From Bacteroidales bacterium (GTDB lineage: Bacteria > Bacteroidota > Bacteroidia > Bacteroidales > Bacteroidaceae), in the NCBI GenBank assembly GCA_004557035.1, contig SFFB01000012.1:1-64000 (forward strand): a stretch of 64,000 bases of DNA, given 5' to 3'. Every line of letters starts with the position of its first letter. The stretch's first letter is position 1. The position numbers and the translations under genes are program-made. The notes beneath the pieces were generated by a model. It did no database searches. It was not told the DNA's origin and saw only the letters and a list, made by a program, of their open reading frames with translations. Of the stretch, positions 37,748-45,589 are shown piece after piece.

Positions 37748-39097
37748 TTAGTTCATTCCCGTGTAGTTGTGGGGCGTGATGGCGCGGAGTTCGGCCTTCA
37801 CTTTGTCGTCTACGTCGAGACCGTCGATGAAGGTACTGATGCTTTGTTGCGTAATGGCGGCATTGGTGCGGGTAAGGGCCTTGAGGGCTTCGTAGGGGTG
37901 CGGATATCCTTCGCGGCGGAGCACGGTTTGCAGGGCCTCAGCCACCACGGCCCAGCAGTTGTCGAGGTCGCGACTGATGGCTTCCTCGTTGAGCAGGAGT
38001 TTGCCCAGACCTTTGAGGGTGCTGCTCAGGGCGATGAGGGCATGACCCATGGGCACGCCGATGTTACGGATGACGGTGGAGTCGGTAAGGTCGCGCTGCA
38101 GGCGACTGATGGGGAGTTTGCGGCTCAGGTGTTCGAGCACGGCGTTGGCCAGTCCGAGGTTGCCCTCAGAGTTTTCAAAGTCGATGGGATTGACCTTGTG
38201 GGGCATGGCACTCGACCCCACCTCGCCGGCTTTGATTTTCTGCTTGAAATATTCCATCGAGATGTATTGCCAAAAGTCGCGGTCGAGGTCGATAATGATG
38301 GTGTGCACGCGCTTCATGGCGTCAAACACGGCAGCAAGCGAGTCGTAGTTGCTGATTTGGGTGGTGTAGGTCTCACGCTCCAAACCGAGGCGTTCACTCA
38401 CGAACTTGTCGCCAAAGGCCGGCCAGTTGATGTGGGGATAAGCCACGTGGTGGGCGTTGTAATTGCCGGTGGCACCGCCAAACTTGGCCGTGATTTTGAT
38501 GTCGGTAAGGCTTTCGAGCGCACGTTCCAGACGGTAGGCAAACACCTTGACCTCCTTGCCCAAACGTGTAGGCGAGGCGGGTTGGCCGTGGGTCTTGGCC
38601 AGCATGGGAATGTCTTTCCACTCTTCGGCATAGGCGTTGAGGCTGTCAATCACCTGTTTCACCATCGGCACATACACCGTCTCGAGGCTGTCTTTGAGCA
38701 TGAGAGGGAACGACGTGTTGTTGATGTCTTGCGAAGTAAGGCCGAAGTGGATGAACTCCTTGTAGGCCTCAAAGCCTCCCATGGCGTCGAGTTGCTCTTT
38801 GATGAAATATTCGATGGCCTTAACGTCGTGATTGGTGACGCTCTCGATTTCTTTCACGCGCTCGGCATCTTGGATGCTGAAATTGCGGTAAATGTCACGC
38901 AGAGCTTCGTAGCGATTGTGGTCAAAGCCTTCGAGGCCTGGCAGGTTACTGTCGCAAAGGGCAATGAAATATTCCACTTCCACCCTGACGCGGTATTTCA
39001 TCAAGGCATATTCTGAGAAGTAAGGCGCGAGGGCTTCAGTCTTGCCGTGGTAACGTCCGTCGATGGGCGAAACGGCCATAAGCGTAGAGAGAGACAT
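37748..39097 (-). CDS. purB: Adenylosuccinate lyase
   Basis: A 449-residue fumarase-superfamily enzyme acting twice in purine synthesis (SAICAR and adenylosuccinate cleavage). The signature loop GEVGSSAMPHKVNPIDFENSEGN is present, as are MLAKTHGQPASPTRLGKEV and SQDINNTSFPLML. From ATG 39097 the protein starts MSLSTLMAVSPIDGRYHGKT, the usual start of the E. coli-like PurB branch; an upstream in-frame ATG at 39196 would overlap the promoter. It heads the purB-RluB-asnS run. Confidence 0.96.
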   Translation of the reverse strand: MSLSTLMAVSPIDGRYHGKTEALAPYFSEYALMKYRVRVEVEYFIALCDSNLPGLEGFDHNRYEALRDIYRNFSIQDAERVKEIESVTNHDVKAIEYFIKEQLDAMGGFEAYKEFIHFGLTSQDINNTSFPLMLKDSLETVYVPMVKQVIDSLNAYAEEWKDIPMLAKTHGQPASPTRLGKEVKVFAYRLERALESLTDIKITAKFGGATGNYNAHHVAYPHINWPAFGDKFVSERLGLERETYTTQISNYDSLAAVFDAMKRVHTIIIDLDRDFWQYISMEYFKQKIKAGEVGSSAMPHKVNPIDFENSEGNLGLANAVLEHLSRKLPISRLQRDLTDSTVIRNIGVPMGHALIALSSTLKGLGKLLLNEEAISRDLDNCWAVVAEALQTVLRREGYPHPYEALKALTRTNAAITQQSISTFIDGLDVDDKVKAELRAITPHNYTGMN

Positions 39098-39165
39098 AAT
39101 CTGAAAAATGTATACTATATATAATATATGTGTGGGATGTGTCGGAAAGATGTGTGTTGGAACTG

Positions 39166-39270
39166 CAAAGTTAGTGCAAGCGAGAGCAAAGGCCAAAAAA
39201 AACTTGTTTTTTATTGGACTTTGCCGAGCGCAGCCTAACTTCTGCGAAGCAAAAGTTACAGCAAATGCTC
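39166..39270 (-). promoter_or_regulatory. Promoter module of purB
   Basis: On the minus strand: GAAGTTAGGCTGCGCTCGGCAA, AACAAGTTTTTTTTGGCC, then TTTG (39197-39194), 20 bases, TAACTTTG (39173-39166). This is a strong Bacteroidota promoter and a single copy of the unit repeated in tandem before the amylase gene. Confidence 0.75.
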
Positions 39271-39450
39271 GGAAACAACAAAAAAACTAAATTTTTATTG
39301 GCTGCAAGGCAACCAGGGATGGCAATATTGGATTTGAGCATTCGCGCCAATATTTACGCGTAAAATGTAAACTAAGTATTACATTTTTGGCTGGTGTGCG
39401 TTAAAGTTGTGTTAATAGAGTTTACCCCCCCGTTTGTCGCCAAAGTTCTC

Positions 39451-39458
39451 TACATTTG
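39451..39458 (+). promoter_or_regulatory. Promoter -7 element before the secreted protein gene
   Basis: TACATTTG matches TAnnTTTG; a TTTG lies 14 bases upstream, closer than usual. It leaves a leader of about 80 bases. Confidence 0.5.
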
Positions 39459-39546
39459 CGCGAAACCTTATCCTTAGAGCGCCAAAGCACGACGACTTCA
39501 GTTGAAACAATTCTCCTTTTTATTCATCCTTAACAACTTAAACCGT

Positions 39547-40806
39547 ATGAAACATTCTACTTTTCTGGCCACGGCTCTCGGTTTTTTCGCATCTCTGAGC
39601 GTGGCAGCTTCGAGTTACAACGAAGTGCAGTTGACTTTCACCCGTACCGGAACGGCCGTTAACACCGTCACCGTAAGCGTCGCCGACGAAAACGGCACAG
39701 CCATCGACGGTGTGACCGCCGAGTTAGTGTCTTTGAAAAAGACGGGCGAGGCGGATTGTACGCTGATGCCCAATAGCACTGCACAGTACAAACCAGGCGT
39801 TGATAATTCGTCTTTAGCTCCCGCTTACGACAACAGGCAAAACGGCTACATGACCTTCCTCTTCAAAATCACAGGCCTCTCTGATTTTATGTGGAACAAA
39901 TGCACCATCGGTGTTTTGCCGGTCAGTTCATCCGGACAAAAGCAATCCTCAGCAGCCAATCCACGCAAATTCACTTTCGACGTAAATTGCGGCAGCGAGT
40001 CGACATCTTTGAGCCCTGTAGCCACATTAGCCAACGAAAACATCGTCACTCAGTTTGATGCCGATAACAGTGCCGTTTGGCACGACATCTCGATAAACGG
40101 CACCAAGACCACAGCACCTGCAGAGATGTATCTGCAAGTCAAAATCACAAAAACCGATAGCCAGGGTTGCTTCGTTGCCATCAATAAAATCAAGCTCAGC
40201 AAGGTGACCTATCCCGTCACACTCGCCGAAACCAGCAACGTGGGCAATGCCGCCACTTTCAGTGCCGAAGAAGCTACTACCGTGCCCAACGGCGTGAACA
40301 TCTACAAAGTCGTGACAAGCGACGACAACACTTCGGCTACCCTCACCCAAGTTGAAGGCAATGTCATTCCCGCCCGTCAAGGTGTCATTCTGTTATCAAG
40401 CACAGCTGCCTCGGCCAACCTCTATGCCACAACCGCCGGCAATACTTCTGATTTCAGCGACAACGAACTCATCGCCATCCCTGGTGGCGGCACGCCCACG
40501 GCCGAAGGCAAAACACTCTACGTCTTCACCAAAAACACCGAAGGCGCTGCCCTCTTCAAACTCCTCGACACCGCCAACGGTGAATTTGCCGCCAACAAAG
40601 CCTGCCTCGGCATCTCCACCTCGGGCGAAACTCCTGCCACCATTCGCATGAGCCTCGACGGCAACCTCACCGGCATTGGCTCAGTAGCCACCCGGCAGCC
40701 TGCCGCGGACGACAACACGCTCTACGACCTCACCGGACGCCGTCTGACCAAGCCAGCCAAGGGACAAATCTGCATCAGCTCAGGCCGCAAGATTGTAGTG
40801 AAATAA
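39547..40806 (+). CDS. Secreted protein with a C-terminal T9SS-like segment
   Basis: A 419-residue exported protein. ATG 39547 gives MKHSTFLATALGFFASLSVAA, a clean signal peptide; an in-frame ATG at 39502 would add 15 residues. The body is Thr/Ser-rich and beta-strand-like, with a segment common in Prevotella secreted proteins (YPVTLAETSNVGNAATFSAEEATTVPNGVNIY...VIPARQGVILLSS). The end reads NTLYDLTGRRLTKPAKGQICISSGRKIVVK, the G-R-x-L ... G-x-x-I pattern of C-terminal sorting or adhesion modules. Role unknown; probably surface-exposed. A small peptide gene follows after 33 bases. Confidence 0.8.
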   Translation: MKHSTFLATALGFFASLSVAASSYNEVQLTFTRTGTAVNTVTVSVADENGTAIDGVTAELVSLKKTGEADCTLMPNSTAQYKPGVDNSSLAPAYDNRQNGYMTFLFKITGLSDFMWNKCTIGVLPVSSSGQKQSSAANPRKFTFDVNCGSESTSLSPVATLANENIVTQFDADNSAVWHDISINGTKTTAPAEMYLQVKITKTDSQGCFVAINKIKLSKVTYPVTLAETSNVGNAATFSAEEATTVPNGVNIYKVVTSDDNTSATLTQVEGNVIPARQGVILLSSTAASANLYATTAGNTSDFSDNELIAIPGGGTPTAEGKTLYVFTKNTEGAALFKLLDTANGEFAANKACLGISTSGETPATIRMSLDGNLTGIGSVATRQPAADDNTLYDLTGRRLTKPAKGQICISSGRKIVVK

Positions 40807-40839
40807 ACCATCTGTCAAACCTTTAACTTCACAGAAACT

Positions 40840-41019
40840 ATGAACAAGAAAACATATCTCGCACCGCAGTCTGAACTCATGACTTGCCACACCGAAAGAA
40901 TGATTGCCACGAGCGACCCCACGGTGACCATCTCCAACGACGAAGACGACAAGGCCGCAGGCAGCGCGTCGCTCACCCACCGCAAAAACCAGTGGGGCAG
41001 CGCCCTTTGGGAAGAATAA
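40840..41019 (+). CDS. 59-residue peptide of the MNKKTY type
   Basis: A 59-residue product: MNKKTYLAPQSELM, then CHTERMIATSDP, an acidic NDEDDKAAG stretch, and a Trp-containing tail QWGSALWEE. I know similar short proteins from Prevotella and Bacteroides: a K-K-x-Y-x-x-P start, a hydrophobic middle with a possible cleavage site, an acidic stretch and a W-rich end, often beside surface-protein genes. It has no signal peptide. It starts 33 bases after the secreted protein gene and a terminator follows, so the two probably share a transcript. Possible precursor peptide; function unknown. Confidence 0.75.
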   Translation: MNKKTYLAPQSELMTCHTERMIATSDPTVTISNDEDDKAAGSASLTHRKNQWGSALWEE

Positions 41020-41064
41020 GACAGCGCCGCACATAGTCGGCCATACCGATCATTAAAGGTCTAT

Positions 41065-41105
41065 AGACTCCGGCTCAGACCCGCAAGGTCTGGGTCGGTT
41101 TGTCT
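41065..41105 (+). terminator. Terminator-like hairpin after the 59-residue peptide gene
   Basis: CAGACC-CGCAA-GGTCTG hairpin with flanking bases, followed by GGTCGGTTTGTCTTTT. The stem is short and the T-run interrupted. Confidence 0.5.
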
Positions 41106-41136
41106 TTTGACCTTTCCGCCGCAACGTATAAATTTG
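41106..41136 (+). promoter_or_regulatory. Strong promoter directly before a terminator
   Basis: TTTG (41106-41109), exactly 19 bases, TAAATTTG (41129-41136). The match to consensus is complete, but a terminator starts only 17 bases downstream and no ORF follows. Confidence 0.65.
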
Positions 41137-41152
41137 AGACAGGAAAAGAATG

Positions 41153-41179
41153 AGAGGCCGCCTTGTGGCCTCTTTTTTT
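41153..41179 (+). terminator. Intrinsic terminator with GCCTTGT loop
   Basis: AGAGGCC (41153-41159) pairs with GGCCTCT (41167-41173) around GCCTTGT, followed by seven T in all. A similar hairpin with the same loop wording is at 63325. Confidence 0.85.
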
Positions 41180-41354
41180 ATGCTCCAAAGTTTTACGGCC
41201 ATAAGGCCCGTTTTTACGCTCTTTATGCCAGGTTTTTCTGTCCCTATTCCCATAGAGCCACGCCCTCATTCCGACATTTCCCAGAGCCATTTCGGCCTCC
41301 ATTTTCCTCATCCCCGCCTCATTCCCGCCCATTCACAAAAAAACTGTGCCCGTG

Positions 41355-41387
41355 TTTGTCATTAACCACACGGTGTTTGTACATTTG
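41355..41387 (+). promoter_or_regulatory. Promoter of the candidate small RNA
   Basis: TTTG (41355-41358), 21 bases, TACATTTG (41380-41387). No convincing ORF follows; the next strong signal is the terminator at 41516. Confidence 0.65.
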
Positions 41388-41393
41388 CACTAC

Positions 41394-41559
41394 CGAGAAA
41401 CATACCCTCAACTGCCATCCTTTCGTTTCTCCCCTTTATTTCGTCTCTCCCGCATCCGGCGTTTCGTTTCGACAACCCCTCGATGGATGCACCAAAACGC
41501 CTCAAAAAGACTTAAAACACCAAAATTCGGGCTACGGGCCTTAATTTTGGTGTTTTTTT
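41394..41559 (+). ncRNA. Candidate small RNA upstream of gyrA
   Basis: A stretch of about 165 bases bounded by a good promoter (41355-41387) and a perfect terminator (41516-41559). It has no ORF longer than about 10 codons with a plausible start (ATGGATGCACC at 41483 would give a 10-residue peptide). The 5' half is pyrimidine-rich (TTTCGTTTCTCCCC). I do not recognise it as a known RNA family; its ends do not pair with each other as in 6S RNA. It ends directly before the gyrA promoter. A leader peptide unit is the alternative. Confidence 0.4.
41516..41559 (+). terminator. Strong intrinsic terminator before gyrA
   Basis: AACACCAAAATT (41516-41527) and AATTTTGGTGTT (41543-41554) form a perfect stem, 14 bp with the flanking A-T pairs, followed by a T-run. 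Confidence 0.9.
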
Positions 41560-41561
41560 GT

Positions 41562-41592
41562 TTTGTCGTTGACGGGGTTTGACTTAATTTTG
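41562..41592 (+). promoter_or_regulatory. Promoter of gyrA
   Basis: TTTG (41562-41565), exactly 19 bases, TAATTTTG (41585-41592): a full consensus match. It abuts the preceding terminator and leaves a leader of about 45 bases ending in CCTATAATATATTAT. Confidence 0.85.
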
Positions 41593-41644
41593 CATAGTCA
41601 AAAACAATGCGCAAAAACATCATCAAACACCTATAATATATTAT

Positions 41645-44185
41645 ATGACTCCTGAAGACAAAATCATCCAAGTCAATATAGAGGAGGAAATGAAGACCTC
41701 TTATATCGACTATTCGATGTCGGTCATCGTGGCGCGTGCTCTGCCCGACGTGCGCGATGGCTTCAAGCCGGTGCACCGCCGCATCCTCTACGGTATGCTC
41801 GGACTGGGCAACACCCACGACAAACCCACGCGCAAATCGGCCCGTACGGTCGGCGACGTGCTCGGTAAGTATCACCCCCACGGCGACAGTTCGGTCTATG
41901 GCGCCCTCGTGCGTATGGCCCAAGACTGGAACATGCGCTACACCCTCGTGGAGGGACAGGGCAACTTCGGTTCGGTGGACGGTGACTCACCCGCTGCTAT
42001 GCGCTACACCGAAGCCCGACTCAGCCAGGTGGGCGAAGCCTGTATGACCGACCTCGACAAGGAGACCGTAGACATGGCGCCCAACTTCGACGACTCGCTC
42101 GAAGAGCCCACCGTGATGCCCACACGCATCCCCAACTTCCTGGTGAACGGCGCCAGCGGCATTGCAGTGGGTATGGCCACCAACGTGCCCACCCATAATC
42201 TCGGTGAAGTCATCGACGGCTGCGTGGCCTATATCGACAACGAAGACATCACCGTCGATGAGCTTATGCAATATGTCAAGGCCCCCGACTTCCCCACGGG
42301 CGGTTACATCATGGGTATGCAGGGCGTGAGAAGCGCCTACGAAACCGGACGCGGACGCGTGGTGATGAGAGCAAGAGCCGAAATCGAAAACGGACCGCAG
42401 CACGACATCATCGTGGTCAACGAAATACCCTACGGCGTGAACAAGGCCGAACTCATCAAGAGCATTGCCGACCTCGTGAACGAAAAGAAAATTGACGGCA
42501 TCGCCAACGTCAACGACGAGAGCGACCGCGAAGGTATGCGCATTGTCGTCGACGTGAAACGCGACGCCAACGCCGGTGTGGTGCTCAACAAACTCTATAA
42601 AATGACGGCACTGCAAACGAGCTTCTCGGTGAACTGTATCGCACTGGTTCACGGCCGTCCGAAATTGCTTACCCTCAAAGACTGCATCAAATATTTTGTG
42701 GAGCACCGCCACGACGTGGTCATTCGCCGCACACGCTACGACCTGCGCAAAGCCGAAGAGCGCGCTCACATCCTTGAGGGACTCATCATTGCCAGCGACA
42801 ACATCGACGAGGTGGTGCACATCATCCGTGCTTCAAAGACACCGGCCGAGGCTGTCGGCAACCTCATGGCCCGTTTCAACCTCGACGAGATACAGGCCAA
42901 GGCCATCGTCGACATGCGCCTGGCACAGCTCACCAACATCCAGCAAGACAAACTGCACCAGGAATATCAGGAAATCGAGCAGCGCATCGCCTATTTGCAA
43001 GAAATCCTGAACAATCCCGAGGTGTGCAAGAAGGTGATGAAAGACGAACTCATCGAGGTCAAAGAGAAATATGCCGACGAGCGACGCTCTGAAATCATGC
43101 TCTCTAACGAAGAGTTCAACCCCGAAGACTTCTATGCCAACGATGAAGTGGTCATCACCATCAGCCATTTGGGTTACATCAAACGCACACCGCTGGCCGA
43201 CTTCCGCGCACAAAACCGCGGCGGAGTGGGTTCGAAGGGCGCGTCGACACGCGACGAAGATTTCATCGAATATATCTATCCGGCCACGATGCACAACACG
43301 ATGCTCTTCTTCACGGCAAAAGGTCGCTGCTTCTGGCTCAAGGTGTATGAAATCCCTGAAGGAGCCAAAAACTCTAAGGGCCGCGCCGTGCAGAATATGC
43401 TCAACATCGATCCCGACGACAGCATAAACGCCTGCCTGCATATCAAAAAATTGGGCGATGCAGAGTTTTGTCGCACACACTTCGTTATCTTTGCAACCAA
43501 ACAGGGCATCATCAAGAAGACTTGCCTCTCGGAATACTCCCGTCCACGCACCAACGGCGTTAACGCCATCGGCATTCGCGAAGACGACCGCGTGGTCGGC
43601 GTCTGCCTGACCAACGGCTCTGACGAAATCATGCTGGCCAACCGCAGTGGCCGCGCCATCCGCTTCAACGAAAACGCCGTGCGGCCAATGGGTAGAACCG
43701 CCACCGGTGTGCGCGGTATGACACTCGACGAAGGCGGCAACGACGAAATCGTCGGTATGATTTGCATCAACGACAAAGAGCGTGAGACCGTGCTTGTGGT
43801 GAGCGACCAAGGCTATGGCAAGCGCTCGGAAGTGGAAGCCTATCGCATGACCAACCGTGGCGGCAAAGGCGTCAAGACCCTTCAGGTGACCGAAAAGACC
43901 GGACGCGTGGTGGCTATCAAGGCCGTGACCGACGACGACGACCTCATGATCATCAACAAGAGCGGCATAACCCTGCGCATGAAACTCGAAAACGTACGCG
44001 TGATGGGACGCGCCACACAAGGCGTTCACCTCATCGAACTGGAAAAGCGTCGCGACGAAATCTCAAGCATCTGCCAAGTGCCCAAACAGACCGACGACGA
44101 GGCCGAAACGGCCATAGACGATGCCACAACAGAGCCAGGCACCGACGCCACTCAGACCAACGACACCGAAAACAATCAGGAATAA
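41645..44185 (+). CDS. gyrA: DNA gyrase subunit A
   Basis: An 846-residue type II topoisomerase subunit that cuts and rejoins DNA. The N-terminal [32 protein letters not shown] is diagnostic. The catalytic tyrosine is Y121 ([11 protein letters not shown]). The C-terminal beta-pinwheel includes the GyrA-box-like NRGGKG (in [14 protein letters not shown]), which marks it as GyrA rather than ParC. An acidic tail follows. Two TPR protein genes follow in the same direction. Confidence 0.96.
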   Translation: MTPEDKIIQVNIEEEMKTSYIDYSMSVIVARALPDVRDGFKPVHRRILYGMLGLGNTHDKPTRKSARTVGDVLGKYHPHGDSSVYGALVRMAQDWNMRYTLVEGQGNFGSVDGDSPAAMRYTEARLSQVGEACMTDLDKETVDMAPNFDDSLEEPTVMPTRIPNFLVNGASGIAVGMATNVPTHNLGEVIDGCVAYIDNEDITVDELMQYVKAPDFPTGGYIMGMQGVRSAYETGRGRVVMRARAEIENGPQHDIIVVNEIPYGVNKAELIKSIADLVNEKKIDGIANVNDESDREGMRIVVDVKRDANAGVVLNKLYKMTALQTSFSVNCIALVHGRPKLLTLKDCIKYFVEHRHDVVIRRTRYDLRKAEERAHILEGLIIASDNIDEVVHIIRASKTPAEAVGNLMARFNLDEIQAKAIVDMRLAQLTNIQQDKLHQEYQEIEQRIAYLQEILNNPEVCKKVMKDELIEVKEKYADERRSEIMLSNEEFNPEDFYANDEVVITISHLGYIKRTPLADFRAQNRGGVGSKGASTRDEDFIEYIYPATMHNTMLFFTAKGRCFWLKVYEIPEGAKNSKGRAVQNMLNIDPDDSINACLHIKKLGDAEFCRTHFVIFATKQGIIKKTCLSEYSRPRTNGVNAIGIREDDRVVGVCLTNGSDEIMLANRSGRAIRFNENAVRPMGRTATGVRGMTLDEGGNDEIVGMICINDKERETVLVVSDQGYGKRSEVEAYRMTNRGGKGVKTLQVTEKTGRVVAIKAVTDDDDLMIINKSGITLRMKLENVRVMGRATQGVHLIELEKRRDEISSICQVPKQTDDEAETAIDDATTEPGTDATQTNDTENNQE

Positions 44186-44209
44186 AATCAACCTAAAACC
44201 CGAAAAATC

Positions 44210-45466
44210 ATGAAAAAACTCCTATTTACATTAGCCGCCACACTGTTTGCCGGTGTGTCTGTGGCACAAAACAGCGCCGTGTTCAAGGCCCAGGCTTTGG
44301 AACAAAAGCAAGACGTGGCCGGTGCCATCAGCGTGCTCAACGAAGCCTTGTCCAACCCCAAGACCACCAAGCAGGCTCAGATTTACAATATGCTCGGCGA
44401 AAACTATGCCAAACTCTTCAACAACGAGCTCAATGCCGCCGTGCGCCAGATGCCTTTCGACACGGCCAAGTTCTGCACCCTGCTCGACCAGATGATAGGT
44501 GCCTATACCAAGAGCCACGAATTTGACGTGGCCCCCGACAAGAAAGGTAAAGTCAACCCTAAATTCGAGCAGGCCAACAAAGCTCGTCTGATGTTCATGC
44601 TCGACTACTACAACTACGCCGCGCAGTTCAACTATCAGAACCACAACATCGACAAAGCCGTTGAGTATTTCGACAAATATCTCCAGCTGCCCAAGAACCC
44701 CATCTTCAGTCCGGCCGAGACCGACAGTATTTATTCTGCCAAGCAGTCTGCCTACAGCCAGACCCGCTTCAACCTCGCTTACCTCGCCTTCAACCAGAAA
44801 AACTGGGACAAAGCCATCGTCTTTGCCGAAGATGCGCTCAAAGACACCATCGGTACGCGCGACTTGATGCTCATCAAGATGAACTCGCAACTGCAAAAAG
44901 GCGACTCGGCCGCTTGGCTCAATACGCTCAAAGAGGCCGTGACGCGCACCGAAGACGAAGGCTTTATGCAAAACCTGCTCTATCACTACGTCACCAAGAA
45001 CGACGTGAAGAGCGCCGAGGAAATGGGCAACGAAATGGTGGCTGCCAACCCCAACAGCAAGGCCGCTTGGTATATGAAAGGCTGCGTGGAACTCAACCTC
45101 AAGAAAGACTATCCCGCCGCACAAGAAACCTTCAAGAAAGCCCTCAGCATCGACCCTGACTACGTGGAAGCCAACACCAACATCGCCTATGCCTACATCA
45201 ACCAGATTGTAGCCGAAAGCTATTCAGGCAAATTCAAATACGTGGGTACAGGCAAGGTTGTGCCGATGAAAGACAAGGCCCTCTATGAAAAAGAATTGGC
45301 CACCGTCAAGAGCTATTACCAGAAGGCACTGCCGCATATGTTGAAAGTGCGCGAACTCAAACCCGAAGATCCCCGCAAATGGGCCTATACCCTGCAGATG
45401 ATTTATGAAAACCTTCAGATGAAAGCCGAGAAAGCCGAAATCGACGAAATCATCAAAAATCTCTAA
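44210..45466 (+). CDS. Secreted TPR-repeat protein
   Basis: A 418-residue exported protein, signal peptide MKKLLFTLAATLFAGVSVAQ (1-20). Helical repeats with TPR spacing follow: AGAISVLNEAL, KAVEYFDKYLQLP, NLAYLAFNQKNWDKAIVFAEDAL, KGCVELNLKKDYPAAQETFKKALSIDPDYVEAN. TPR arrays bind other proteins; the partner is unknown, and it acts in the periplasm or at the surface. It starts 24 bases after gyrA and has the same layout as the next gene, including a shared C-terminal pattern (EDPRKWAYTLQMIYENLQMKAE), so the two look like tandem paralogues. Confidence 0.85.
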   Translation: MKKLLFTLAATLFAGVSVAQNSAVFKAQALEQKQDVAGAISVLNEALSNPKTTKQAQIYNMLGENYAKLFNNELNAAVRQMPFDTAKFCTLLDQMIGAYTKSHEFDVAPDKKGKVNPKFEQANKARLMFMLDYYNYAAQFNYQNHNIDKAVEYFDKYLQLPKNPIFSPAETDSIYSAKQSAYSQTRFNLAYLAFNQKNWDKAIVFAEDALKDTIGTRDLMLIKMNSQLQKGDSAAWLNTLKEAVTRTEDEGFMQNLLYHYVTKNDVKSAEEMGNEMVAANPNSKAAWYMKGCVELNLKKDYPAAQETFKKALSIDPDYVEANTNIAYAYINQIVAESYSGKFKYVGTGKVVPMKDKALYEKELATVKSYYQKALPHMLKVRELKPEDPRKWAYTLQMIYENLQMKAEKAEIDEIIKNL

Positions 45467-45471
45467 GACTT

Positions 45472-45560
45472 CCAAAAGTCAATAAGCCAACAAGTCAACG
45501 AGTCAACAAGCAGGCATTTCAACAAGCACTTCTTGACTCGTTGACTTGTAGACTTGTAAT
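45472..45560. repeat. GTCAAC-arm hairpin between the two TPR genes
   Basis: ACAAGTCAACGAGTCAA (45490-45506) and TTGACTCGTTGACTTGT (45533-45549) are perfectly complementary over 17 bp. The flanks continue with the same words (GTCAATAAGCCAACAAG, GTAGACTTGT). No T-run follows, so it is not a standard terminator. Confidence 0.75.
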
Positions 45561-45589
45561 ACCTCCCCAAAACAACACAGACTAACACA

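Noticed and set aside
41107..41544. 145-codon plus-strand frame before gyrA
   Set aside because: It crosses two intrinsic terminators and two promoters and has no recognisable domain.
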